From Hesseltinella vesiculosa (lineage: Eukaryota; Mucoromycota; Mucoromycetes; Mucorales; Cunninghamellaceae), in contig MCGT01000047.1 in the NCBI GenBank assembly GCA_002104935.1, positions 62,001 through 126,000 of the forward strand: 64,000 nt of DNA. Direction: 5' to 3'. The position numbers and the translations under genes were made by a program. Positions within the stretch are counted from its first letter, which is position 1. Every line of letters begins with the position of its first letter. Of the stretch, positions 47,621 through 58,800 are shown in pieces. The notes below the pieces were generated by a model, which saw only the letters and a program-made list of their open reading frames with translations, did not search any database and was not told the DNA's origin.

Positions 47621-47956
47621 GAAGAGAATACCCAAATCACAAGAAAAATATAAAAAGAAGAAAGTGAGCGAAAACCGGAAAAGAATCAAGAAAAAGGCCA
47701 CTCTTTCATAACCAGCTGTGCAAAAAAAGGTTGCACAAAAAGCGGAAGATCAAGGACATGGTCTTCTTGGTGGGAGAATGGTTTTCAAACTTTTTTTTTA
47801 TACTTTACTTTGAAAACTACAATATGATATCTATCAAGCGATTTAAAAAAAGAGGGGGAGGTGTTTTGGGCACGAGAAAGAAAAGATTTCAGCAATATGT
47901 GGATGACGGGTGGAAGAAAGGTTGGGGATATTGATCATCAAAAGCGACCTTATTTT

Positions 47957-48434
47957 TTAGTATTGGCCCTTGTCTCGTGGCGTTTCCAAGTACCATACAC
48001 TGTTAGTGGCAAATTCAGTAGGAGCAACGGCATTGTCCTATAGAGAAGGTTCAACATATCAGTGTCAGTGACATCACTCGTTGACAAGGGCTGAAGGTTA
48101 CCGATTGGCCGCGAAGAGATCCTGTCAAACGACGATCACGTTCCATCATTTGAAGTTCCCACTTGTCCAGGTTGTATCGATGGAACTAATAAAAAAGATC
48201 AGCACTTCTTGTACATGCCTGGTCACATTACCTTTTTATCGTTGGAGTAATATTTGACAGCTTGGAAACCCGAGGCACTGGCAAAGAACATGCCGGTAAT
48301 GATGCCAAAAGGAAGAAGAGCTTCAAAAGGGACAGGCTAGTCATATAACATTTAAAAAAAAAATACATGTAGAAATATGAGCGATGTTTGTTCGTATTCT
48401 GCTGTATCATTATTGCGTTGGTCGTCATTACCAT
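47957..48434 (-). CDS. NDUFA1: complex I subunit NDUFA1 (MWFE type)
   Basis: Small single-span accessory subunit of mitochondrial NADH:ubiquinone oxidoreductase. Four exons: 48432-48434, 48232-48336, 48102-48185, 47957-48037, giving 90 residues. The conserved stretch is PVPFEALLPFGIITGMFF with one transmembrane segment, then KYYSNDKKFHRYNLDKWELQ and MMERDRRLTGSLRGQS, which matches the family closely. The first coding exon is the start codon alone: ATG is followed directly by GTAATG, and the next exon starts with the conserved Pro. The C-terminal extension (DNAVAPTEFATNSVWYLETP) is fungal. Presence of this gene indicates a canonical complex I. Confidence 0.88.
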
Positions 48435-48617
48435 GATAGACTATAAGAAAGAGTAGGGAGGATGAAGGAAGAAAAAAAAAAAAACAAATGTAAACAATCA
48501 GAAACCGGTCCGCACTTTTTTCTGGTGCTTGCACGTCGGCCAATCAGGAGGAGGTTGTTTTAAAAAGAGGAAGGGACTGGCGAACTGCGGTGCCTTTTTC
48601 TTTCACTTTTTTCAACC

Positions 48618-49451
48618 ATGAGCCAATTCAGCAAAAAATCACTCGACCTACCTGTATGGAAAGCCCTGAAGAACAAGACCGTAGTGTTGGCATCGCAATC
48701 CCCTCGACGTAAAGAGATCTTGCAAGCCATGGTAAAGAGTCATCCTCGAGGCATGACGGCATAAGCAGGTGCTGACACGTCCATTCTTTTCTGACCTTGT
48801 GATGCCAGGGTCTGACCGATTTCCAAATTGTGCCAACATTGAAACCAGATGAAAATGATCCCACTAGCTACAAGACCACCGAAGACTATGTGCTGGACAC
48901 GGCAAGGATGAAGGCTCTGGAGGTGTGGGAGCGTTGTCAAACCGACGAGTCTCTGCCCAACGCCGACGTGGTGATCGCGGCCGACACCATTGTGGTGTAC
49001 AATAACCAGGTGCTGGAGAAACCAAAGGATGCGGCTGATGCCCAGCGTGTCCTTCGCCTTCTCAGCGGCCATACACATGAAGCCCTGACGGCCGTCCATC
49101 TTGTTGCACAGGACCTCCACTATCATTTTGTCACCCGCACCTTTGTCACCTTTGCCGACCTCGACGACACCACCATCCAAGAATGTAAGAAAAAAGAAAA
49201 GCGAGGCATGGCTGATGCCCTTTTTGTGCTGTAGATATTCGCGCAGGAGAACCTTTTGACAAGGCTGGCAGCTATGGTATCCAAGGTGCCGCGGCGCTGT
49301 TTATTTCCAAGATCGACGGTGACTACTGGAACGTCGTAAGGATCTGAAAAGAAACAAGGTCATTCCTCTCATGTCGTTTTTGTAGGTGGGCTTGCCTCAA
49401 CAACCCCTGTTTCAACAACTGGTCCGCTTAGTGCAAGAAAAACAATGGTGA
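48618..49451 (+). CDS. Maf/ASMTL-type nucleotide pyrophosphatase
   Basis: Maf proteins hydrolyse non-canonical or pyrimidine nucleoside triphosphates (house-cleaning enzymes). Four exons: 48618-48731, 48809-49184, 49235-49335, 49386-49451, giving 218 residues. Motifs in order: [14 protein letters not shown] at about 22-35, then [20 protein letters not shown] with the catalytic Asp, then [20 protein letters not shown], then [20 protein letters not shown] and the closing [18 protein letters not shown]. All hallmark residues are present, so an active enzyme is expected. It starts 184 bp from NDUFA1 on the opposite strand, so the two share a short promoter region. Confidence 0.93.
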
Positions 49452-49658
49452 ATGGCGACGTACGGTTATTTTTGTTAATTTATTCTGAACTGAGCATACA
49501 GTAAAGAGCCGCTAGAGCAAAGAAAAGGCGGGGATATCAAAAAAAAAAAAAAAAAAGTCCAAAAGAGAGAGAAAAGAGAGGGTTATCACAAAATGGGTAT
49601 CAAGATACTCATACGCAAACGGTAGGTAATGAAAAAAAAAAAAAAAAGACAAACTTTC

Positions 49659-51396
49659 TTAGCTATCGGCCAAATCCAAAGAAGACAAATGTTCTCCCAT
49701 GGAGGAGACGGCTGGCATGGGAGGAGGCAGTTCGTGGGATTTTTCGTGTTTTCGAAGAGAACGCAGGTGATAGTAGGCTTTGTCACACTTTGCATACTTG
49801 CAGCTGAAAGGGCGAATGTTGGTGTGGATTTTCAAATGGGTTGCCAAAGAATCTGGTCGTGAGAATCGCTTCCCGCATCCTATTTTTTTTTTTTTTTTCG
49901 ACAAAAAAGAAGGTTCGTCAAACATCGATTTGAAGGTTGTTTTTTCAAACTCACCATCCTCTGTACAAATAAAAGGTCGTTCGCCTGTATGTGTTCGTAA
50001 ATGGTTGTACATTTTGTGTCGTTTGGTAAAGGGTTTGTCGTTGCGATGGCAATTTTTCCAATGACAATAATACAAGGCCTAAAAAGGAGAAGTGAGCGAT
50101 TTGTCATAAACGTTCCGTTGACATGCTTACATGGCCTCCACCGATATGGAACGATTTGACATGGTCAATCAAAGCTTCGAGTTGATCAAACTGCATACGA
50201 CAGTCCAGCCATTGGCAAGTGTGAATTTCGGGCGTGACCGAGTCATCAAGGTCTCGACAAGAAGCGTGGGGCATCTCTTGTAGCGAAAAAGGTGCGGAAG
50301 AGATCATGCCCATGGCGGCTGGAGGAGGCAGAGGTTGACCATGGAGATGATTGACGTAATAGGAGTCGACGGGTGAGACAGGCGCCGAAGGAGAAGGATG
50401 GTGATGGTGGTGAGGAGCCGTGCCAGGGGGGTGGTAGATGGGCTGGACGAGGTAAGGATACATCATCACGTTGTGGCTGGGGGTTGAGATGGGGGTCAAG
50501 GTGCCGTCGGTTGTAGGAGAGGGTTGCATGGTGTCGATAGGCGAGATATGGTTGTCCACATACATGAAAAAGGGATCGTGCACGTAGCCATCGTCGGTGA
50601 TGGGGGAAGTGGTGGCGGACATGGGAGAGAAGACGGGCTGGGCGGGGAGGGCCATATGCATGGCTTCCAGACGACCCATGGACCGATGACGACGAGCCTT
50701 TATCATTTTTCGCATCTTGACCTGTTGAGGATGAATGGTACCGAGAGGAGGATCAGCGGAGGAGACGGTATGACGACGAGGCAAGGCTGGAGGTTGGGGT
50801 TGGTCGGGAAGAGGGACCGTGATGGCGGTGTCCAGTATGGCTGGCTGTGAGGTGGGAGGGGATTGCCACAAAGGACCTTGGTCATACATGGAGGAGAGAG
50901 AGGAGGACAGGTGAGTGGCATAGGTGGGATCCAAAGGTGGTTGGGCCTCGACCATTGGCGACGCTGCATGAGGGGGGAGTGATTGGTACCAGTTAACGAC
51001 GCCTGACGGTAGAGGAGTCGTTGGCATACCCTGATGATCCAATACGGCTGTACTGTTCAACCATTCTTCATTCCAAGTCGCTTGGCTTTTTACTACAGGC
51101 ACAGGCGTCACCACGCCTGTCGCCATTGTTGTTTGTGAAGCAATCAAGGAGTCATTGTCATACCTTGACTGTGTTAATAACTCATAACCAGACATGGTTT
51201 CTACCTTTGGCTATGTCAAAAAAAAAAAAAGCATGTCAAAAAAAAAGTAGCTAACGTTCAGGGGGGAACAAAGAAATTTGCTACGCATTTCTTTTTTTCT
51301 TTTTTTGTAACTTACATAGGCTGGTGTGTCTGCAGGTAAAGATAAAGGCTGAGAGGACATGGGCTGATAAGCATTGATCAAACTTGAATCTTGCAT
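49659..51396 (-). CDS. GLI/ZIC-like C2H2 zinc-finger transcription factor
   Basis: Likely sequence-specific nuclear regulator. Four exons: 51316-51396, 50131-51210, 49955-50078, 49659-49879, giving 501 residues. About 340 residues of Pro/Ser/Gln/His-rich, low-complexity sequence (with a His-rich run near the middle) precede four fingers. Finger 1 is CQWLDC...HVKSFH, finger 2 CHWKNC...HLRTH, finger 3 CTEDGCGKRFSRPDSLATH, finger 4 CKYAKCDKAYYHLRSLRKH. The W-x-x-C first finger, TGERP linker and CDKAY/SLRKH ending are GLI-type. Animal GLI has five fingers; only four are visible here. The finger block is split by introns between fingers 1 and 2 and inside finger 3. A long T/A-rich 5' region suggests elaborate control. 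Target genes are unknown. Confidence 0.9.
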
Positions 51397-53395
51397 GACA
51401 AAAATAAGGTGAGGAGTGGAAAAAGAGACTGGAAGAAGCAATGAGGGGTAAATGAAGAGCAAAGAGAGGATATCTAATAAAAAACGAAGGTATCGATGAC
51501 TATATTGGAAAGGAAGTGATGATTCCACTATTTTAAAGGAAAGAAGGAGGGTATTCTGTTTTAAAAGAGAAAGAAAGTTAAAAAAACTGGCGGCTTTATA
51601 AATCACCGTGTTCCTTTTTTCACGGTCAGCCTTACGTTCAAGGAAAAATGGGAAGTAAAGAAGAAAAAAAATTGTAGAAAAGAAAAAAAAGAGTGAAAAG
51701 AGAACACGACAAGCCTTTTTGAAGGAAGACAGAAAAACAATAAAGACAAAAAGAGAAGCTAGCCAATAAGGCTCAGGTCCGCTCTCTTTTTATACCTTTC
51801 AGCTAAAGGAATAGGAAGAAAAAAACTTTATTCAACACTCAACCTTGCACTTCAAGTCACAGTCAAGAGATGGAACACACAGGGGTAACGTTGTCACACT
51901 GTGTTTTCCGAAAACTCTACTTTTTCCACCTATCCATCTTTTCCTCTATCCAATCATACGCTGCCGTCTTTTTAAAGTCTCTCTCACTCTCTTTAAAACC
52001 CTCCTGCAGACCATCAAAATCATACGTCGTACAAAGGACGCCACCGATGAAAAAAAAAATTGTCACTCACAAACAGGTGCCAACAGCTGATTTTTTTTTT
52101 GTTTCCACCGAGGAAAAAATAGATGCATGTCTTCTAAACTATTTGAGATGCTTTGTAAGAACAAACCTTCTCCTTTGCCGTTGTTTCATTCCCGGTGCCT
52201 CCGGAACACCACCGCGTCAAGCTTTTCATACAAAGCAAGTTGCCTCGATCATTCCTTTCATATCGTCATTCATGCGTCAAACACTCGTGTTCCATTGGCC
52301 ATGTTTCACTTGATAAAGTTCAGGTTTGCCACGCGTCAACTGCAAACGGATGATGCCTCACAAAAAAGAAAAATGCCCATTTTGACATTGCCACTTTTTT
52401 GGGAATCAAAATAGAAAAAATAACAAAAGACCGTTGCAAGTCACCGCCAATTTGAGTTCATGCCAAGTCTTTTTCTTTCATCTTTTTTTTTTCGGCCACC
52501 GGTGCATGGCTTTGAAATTTAAATAAAACGGTTGAGCTGACATGGGGCTTGGTTTGCATCGGCAACCATCGAAGATTATTTTAGTGTGGCGTTCCAATTC
52601 ACGGGGCGAAGGCGTATGTTCTTTGATTTTCAAGGGAAGCCCAAGAGGTAACTATACCACTTTGGACTAGGCAGTGAAAAAAAGTCGGTGGTACCCACTG
52701 GTGCTGTGGGTGGAGTGTGGATGCCATGTTGCTGAATGACGACAATCTACGGAAAAGAAGGCGGAGTGAAAAAACGCCCTTTTTCTTGCATGCAGCAGCC
52801 CCTTTCATTATTTTTTTTTGGTTTGTCAATGAAAAGACGGAACGAGCTCAGTTTCGAGCTTACATTTCTTTTTTTTTTTACTGGGGAGTCAGACGTACAA
52901 GCCTTGCAACATCTGTGATGCCAAGCTAGGAGTACTGAAGAAAACGTTGCCCACGCCAGCCATTTTGCCAGAACGACCCATCTACGTTGCTTGGCCTGGC
53001 TCTGTTCCATCTTATCCAAGTGCAGCATGTCTTTACCTATCTCACTTCTCTTCATTCACTGATTATATACATATTCTGAGTCTCACTGATCTTTCATACC
53101 GTCGCAAGCTTGATGGCAGCCTTTGGGCTGTGTTTGCGGAGATCGTCTTTTTTGTGGTTGAGCATTAGCGACCCCAAAGCTAATCTTGCTGACGACCTCC
53201 GCCGATCGGCCCGATATTTTCGATGTAAATGCCATGTCGATCCATTCATAGCTCAAGACAATAAATCAAACACCATTCATGGACCCTATCCACTTTTGGC
53301 TTCGCCTGTGGTTTTTTTTTCTTCTTTCCTTTCACAGCATTCATGATTTTCCCTGTAGACCCTGAGCTGGCAAAAAAAAAAAAAAAAAATCCTCA
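51397..53395. other. gene-poor region, 2 kb
   Basis: Upstream of the GLI-like gene. It holds purine-rich tracts on the plus strand (51540-51770), a 147-codon plus-strand frame (51870-52313) and some minus-strand frames near 52600-53050, none with recognisable motifs. A minus-strand ATG at about 52963 (MAGVGNVFFSTPSLASQMLQ) followed by GTACGT might be a 5' exon, but no next exon was found. Confidence 0.4.
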
Positions 53396-53680
53396 CTATG
53401 GAATCTGATACCATCACTCGCTGTAAGTCAATAGGATAAAAAAAAATGGCAAGCTCACCATGCACTTCGCTATAGAGCATTTGTCCTCGATTCTGTTGGT
53501 TAAACGCCACTTTAGCCCACCGCAGCTCGCATAGTATTTTCCTGAGGACACTGACCATGATCATTGATCAGCGCCAAAAGCACTGGCAGGTTTCAAAGGG
53601 GTTTCCCGACGACACTATGATGTTGCTGCTAAACATTACACACGTGAGTATTGACGTGATTGAATATACAATATGCTCAA
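53396..53680 (+). pseudogene. decayed copy of Mucorales-family gene (left arm of an inverted repeat)
   Basis: Close DNA match, in opposite orientation, to 54681-54963. The arms share CTGTAAGTCAAT (an intron donor), GTCCTCGATTCTGTT, TAGCCCACCG and TATTTTCCTGAGGAC. They also share GTGAGTATTG at the next donor. Relative to the other arm this copy has a TAG in place of CCG and a 2-nt loss after TATTTTCCTGAGGAC, so the frame is broken. Remaining protein-like sequence includes QRQKHWQVSKGFPDDTM, matching QRQNHWQVPNKFPDDTM of the right arm. Confidence 0.65.
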
Positions 53681-54398
53681 TACATGATTTATAGAACTTG
53701 AATCAAGGCGTTGCAGATCGCGTGGAGGTGGGAATTCAAGCTTTGTCGCTGGTAAAAACCAAAATGTACTGATAAGTTGCCTGGTGATTGCTGCTGGAAG
53801 CTGCTGGAGTTGATGCAAGAGGCATAGAAGACGATTGCAGAGCGTCTTGGCAGGCTGTTGCTCTTATCCAGATAAAATTCGATGCCAGTGACCCCAAACA
53901 CACTCGCAATCACACGACGAAGGATATTCTTCCGTCACGCTTGCAAGGTCATCAGAAAGGTGAATGTGAGAATTGCGAGTACATTTCAGTGAGGTCGTCC
54001 TATTGGACCATAGCTTCAGCGGGAAGGTTTCGCTGGTGCCACTGCTTCGACAGCGCACGTAAGTACGGTACCAGCATCTACGCCCTTCAAACTCGGGAAG
54101 ATGTCGCTTGCATTTGCTGAATCAAACATGGATGAGGCTCCGTCATTGGAAAGATTTGTTTCCATCTATATCATATCAAGCTGAAATGCGGTGCTAGATA
54201 GTCGTCCAATGTTGCGCGATGCCATGCTGGTTGGGTTGAGAATGTAAGTAAGTAAATGAAAAAGAAGGGAAGAAGGGTGTTTCCTTAAATCTGCCTTTTT
54301 ACTGTACCAGTGTTTGTCTGTAGTCTGCAACAAGCTTGGCCACGTAAAAAATAATCAAAAAGCCATCTGACGGGTAAGTCCATGCACTGCAGTTTTTC

Positions 54399-54417
<19 letters not shown>
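53681..54417. other. spacer between the inverted copies
   Basis: About 0.7 kb. A plus-strand frame at 53788-54120 (110 codons) has a Cys/Trp-rich end but no known motif. No terminal repeats or transposase motifs were recognised. Confidence 0.35.
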
Positions 54418-54430
<13 letters not shown>

Positions 54431-54437
54431 TGTGTGT
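54418..54437. repeat. (GT)10 microsatellite
   Basis: Uninterrupted GT dinucleotide run following a T-run. On the minus strand it lies inside the decayed gene's 3' region and translates to a Thr-His repeat, which is not meaningful protein. Confidence 0.9.
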
Positions 54438-54479
54438 CCGCGTGTGTATCAAACACAAGCGCTACCGAGACCCTTTTTC

Positions 54480-55560
54480 CTTTACTTATCACGTGTACAG
54501 CGAGACATGCTTGCAATCCATATTCATCAAGGATTGATTTGGCGAATAGACCAAGGCGAAGAAGATCGCGGTTATTGCCATAATGATGATCTGTCTCCGA
54601 TGGGGATTTCACCTCTCCATATCCGGGGTTCACCGTGGGCTTCTCGTTTTGTATCAGTGATAATACAATCGGGGCGACTGCATTTTATATTAAACCACGC
54701 CAATACTCACGCGTGCAATGTTCATCAGCGGCACCATCGTATCGTCGGGAAACTTATTTGGAACCTGCCAATGGTTTTGGCGCTGTTCGATGATCTTGGC
54801 CAGTAAGTCCTCAGGAAAATACGGTGCGAGAGACGGTGGGCTATGATGGCGTTTAACTAACAGAATCGAGGACAATGCCCTATAGCAAAGTAAATGTTTA
54901 GCACGCCTTTTTTTTACCATAATCATTGACTTACAGCAATTGATGGATATCAGATTCCATGGCGAGAATCTTATTGCTGGCTGCTTTTTGGACCTTCTGA
55001 AAGACGCGGTGATATTAATGCCATCGATCATAAAACAGTCGTCTCCCCGGGGACGTCGAATGTCAACCAAAAGTCGTTGGCTGAGGCGCCAGCATCATTG
55101 CTTGGGTTAGATAATGTCGAAGACTGAGCATCATTATTCTCGGAATCTGCTGGCATGTATGCGTCCTACTCGATTTACGTTTGAGTTTATATGCAGTTGG
55201 GCATAATAAAAAGTGTACCTCTCCATGACTGCTGTAAAAATGTGCAGCAATAGAAGCAAAGGACATGCTATGCTCTTCGCAGATTGGGCAAGCATGGTGC
55301 ACCTCTTGCGGACGTGGATCATCGTCATCAACATATTCGTATTGGCCATACTTTGAACGGCGTTTCTGCGGTCGCGTAGGTGCTTTAAGGCCGTGTGCAT
55401 TGAAATGTTTACGCAACTCAAATGGCATTCTAAACGTTTCTGTCCTTCGCATACGAAACACGTATTATGTATTGCAGCCAAAGTCTTCGTCGTGTCAAAC
55501 AGTGGTGTAAAAAAGTACAACACTGCCCAAAAAAAAAAAAAAAAGTTTACATTTGCAAGC
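54480..55560 (-). pseudogene. Mucorales-family gene with C2H2 N-terminus and E-x-K core, probably decayed
   Basis: Recognisable blocks in order on the minus strand are: CFVC and, in a shifted frame, TFRMPFELRKHFNAHG (a broken zinc finger); HHACPICEEHSMSFASIAAH (a second, intact-looking finger); DAYMPADSENNDAQSS; then IDGINIT, KAASNKILAMESDIHQLL, a spliced ALSSILLVKRHHSPPSLAPY, QRQNHWQVPNKFPDDTM, and VNPGYGEVKSPSE followed by DLLRLGLFAKSILDEYGLQA. The G-x-GE-x-K block plus the downstream helix is the pattern also present, in altered form, in the protein at 23629-25652. At least two frame changes are needed (first finger, and around IDGINIT) that splice sites do not explain, so it is probably a pseudogene. 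The family function is unknown; a PD-(D/E)XK fold is inferred. Confidence 0.55.
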
Positions 55561-55890
55561 ACTACAGCGAGCGATTGATCAGTTACTTGCAATAAAGCGT
55601 TCAATGGACGCGTTAGCCAGGCACGTAACGTTGTGCGATGTCATATTAAGAAATAACGAAGAGAAAGATATGTCAGGAAAAGGTGTCTCTTTTTTTGCCG
55701 AAAACAGAAAAATGATTTTATTGGACAATCCCAGGCTGATGTTCTGATGAACCTCTTCGTTTTTTTACATCTATTCTTACTGACCCAGGTACTTGATTTA
55801 CTTGCTCTCGGCGACATCTTGTAAAAAAAAAAAAAAGTGCATGCTACTCCTTTTATTCCCCAAATGTTGTAAGCTGCATGCAAGCGGGTA

Positions 55891-58800
55891 CTAGACCATT
55901 CCGGCTTCTCTACAAAGAGAATAAAACATGGAGGCGCGGTCTTGTAGCAATGCCTCGGGCGAATCAAACGCAACCACTTGACCTTGGCTCAGGCACAGAA
56001 TCTGGTCAGCATCCATCACAGTGTTGATACGATGGGCAATGGTCAAAATGGTGCACGCCTTGAATTCTTCTCGAATCGTCTGCTGAATCAAAACATCGGT
56101 ATGGACGTCCACCTAAGTAAAAAATAAAAAATAAAAGCGCGCGGCATCAGCTCATTCTGTTTCGCCTTTCCTTTGTACATACAGATGCCTACGACGACGA
56201 AGATCAACGAAATTGGTTAGACTTGAAGAAAGAGTAAAAAAAAAAGGTGGGACAGGTCTTACGGTGGCTTCATCCAGGACCAGGATTGATGATTGTCGCA
56301 AGAGAGCACGAGCAAGGCATATCAGCTGACGCTGACCAACCGACAAATTCTCGCCACCTTCTACGACCACTGAGTCCAGTTGACCATCCATATTGTGCAC
56401 CAATTCGTACAGATGCGCCCTCTTCAAGGCTGTCCAAAGCGCAGCATCGTCTGCCTTGCCAAAAGGATCCAGGTTGAACCGGAGAGTGCCGGCAAAGATC
56501 TGCGGGTCTTGAGGAATCACAGACAGCCGCGACCGCAGATCTGTCAGGCCAAGATCAGCCACCACCTTGCCATCCACGACAATTCGGCCATGGGTGGCCT
56601 CCAGCAGCCGGAAGAGGGACAGTGCCAACGAGCTCTTGCCTGAGCCTGTGCGCCCCACAATGCCGATTTTCATGCCGCCTTGGACAGTAAACGAGACCTT
56701 GTCCAGGCACATCGGCAAGCCAGGTCGGTATTGCGTACCATAGCCTTCGAACGCAATGGTGCCTTGCTGAGGCCAAGGATCCTGAGCACTCAGCTCAATG
56801 GCGCCTTCATACTTTTCACCGGGCAGGCCAATGTAATCGCGTATGCGCTCCACAGACACGATGCTGTTTTCAATTTCACAATACATCCGGATCGTCCAGG
56901 TCAGGCTGTTGGTGATGGTGAGTGCATAAGTGACGGCGACAGCGACAAGGCCAACATCCAGTGACACTGACCCCAGGAGAATGGCAAGCACCGGCAACAG
57001 CGACGCCGCTAAGATGACAACCGCTCCGAGGAATTCCAGGCGCATGGAAAGCCATCGATTACATGCATTAAACGGGTAAAAAGACTGGTGGCTGCGGTCG
57101 AGATGATAGGCACTTTGGTGGATGAAGCGGTCTTGCTGGTCATAGGACCGAATCGTAGCAACGCCATTGATCGATTCTTGAAAGTGTGAAAACACGGGTG
57201 AGCGGTTGATGGAGTCCAGGCGCTTAAGTTCACGCGAAGCGGCCAGGAATTGCCGCTGGATACGGCGATATAAATAAAACAATGGCGGCACCAGTGCCAG
57301 AAACAATGGCGACGAGTAAGCAATGACCAACACCGAGCCGACCACAATGGGAACTAACCGGATCATGTTAGTGACCTTCCTGGGCATCACTTCGTCCACT
57401 GAATGCTGATCCTTGGAAAATCGGTTAAGGATGCGACCGGTTGGCTGAAAGGAATAAAAAAAAAAAAAAAAGAGAGAGAGAGAGAGTGAGTGAGTCGCGA
57501 CGAATCTACAAGAAAAAATAAAGCCTACAGTGGTATCAAAAAAGACCATGGGGGACCGGACTACAGATCGGAGCATGTCTTGGTGCAAGATTCGAGCGGA
57601 GCGAATGGCAGCAAAGACACGGATTACCAAGGACTGCAAGGAAGCAAGGATGACGCCCATCGTACCGATGAGGGCATAGATACACAGGTACCACACACCA
57701 TGGCCAAGATCACCTTGGTCGCTTTGACCAGCCCAGTCCTTCAACCAAAGATTGGCACCGACTTGACACGTCTGTGACACGGCTTGGATAAGCACCGCCA
57801 ATGCAAGATACTGCCATGAGCATGCTTGGATGTAGTCCTTGTACACTTGACGGTCCACCTCTCCTTTGGCACTTTCTTCAGCTGCAACCAGTTCACCACG
57901 ACCGTCTTGCACCATTGCCAGATCCCAAGTGGAAGGACTGTATGAGGCGCGGCGCAATGTCTTAATACTGGCATCACTGGCTCGACGCTCACCCATTTGT
58001 TGCTGCTCGTCATCACCATAATCGTCCTCCACGTATATTTGTGACTCAGTCATAGTGCTTTCGTCTTCATTGTCGCTGGCGTTTTTGCTTTGGTTGCTGG
58101 CAGCGCCGGAGGAGTCATAGTCAATGATCAAGCTGGTCAAAGCGTTATCTTTTCCAATCAAGGTATCGAATCTATCGTCCAGTATTATTTGGCCATCTTG
58201 TAAGTACACTACGCGATCGGTGTTGGGCAGGCAGGAGAGAGCATGGGTCACCAGCAACCTTGCTTTGTTCTTCAAAAGACCGTTTGGCCCAATCACGTTT
58301 TCAAACAAGTGTTTGCCCACATGGGCATCTACAGCACTCAGTGGATCGTCCATCAAATAGATATCAGCCCGGGCATACAATGCTCGTGCCATGGAAATGC
58401 GTGCCTTTTGTCCACCTATTTTCCAAAGGCAGGATATAAAAATGAGTCGCTGCGTGCTTCATCGGTCTTTTTTTTTTCGTACCTGACAAGTTGATTCCAC
58501 GTTCGCCGATCTCAGTCATGTCACCGTCTGCAAACACTTGCAAATCCGTGGTCAGTGAGCACGCTTCCAACACCTTTTCATAAAACACTGGGTCAAGCCG
58601 ATGGCCAAATACAATGTTTTCGCGCACTGTCGCATTCATCAGCCAAGCCTGTTGCGGTACCTGGCAGAAACGGAGAAAGATATAAAAAAGTCAGTAACTC
58701 ATTTTTTTTTTAAAAAAGAATGACTGACATAGGCGACCGAGCCTCGGAGAATGACAGAGCCATGGTCCTTGTGGATGTCCCCAAGAAGCGCGCTGACAAG

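Noticed and set aside
52600..53055. Minus-strand frames including MAGVGNVFFSTPSLASQMLQ
   Set aside because: No consistent multi-exon model and no recognised motif; surrounding sequence is homopolymer-rich.
54355..54480. Thr-His and poly-Lys peptide at the end of a minus-strand frame
   Set aside because: Translation of the GT microsatellite and an A-run; not credible protein.
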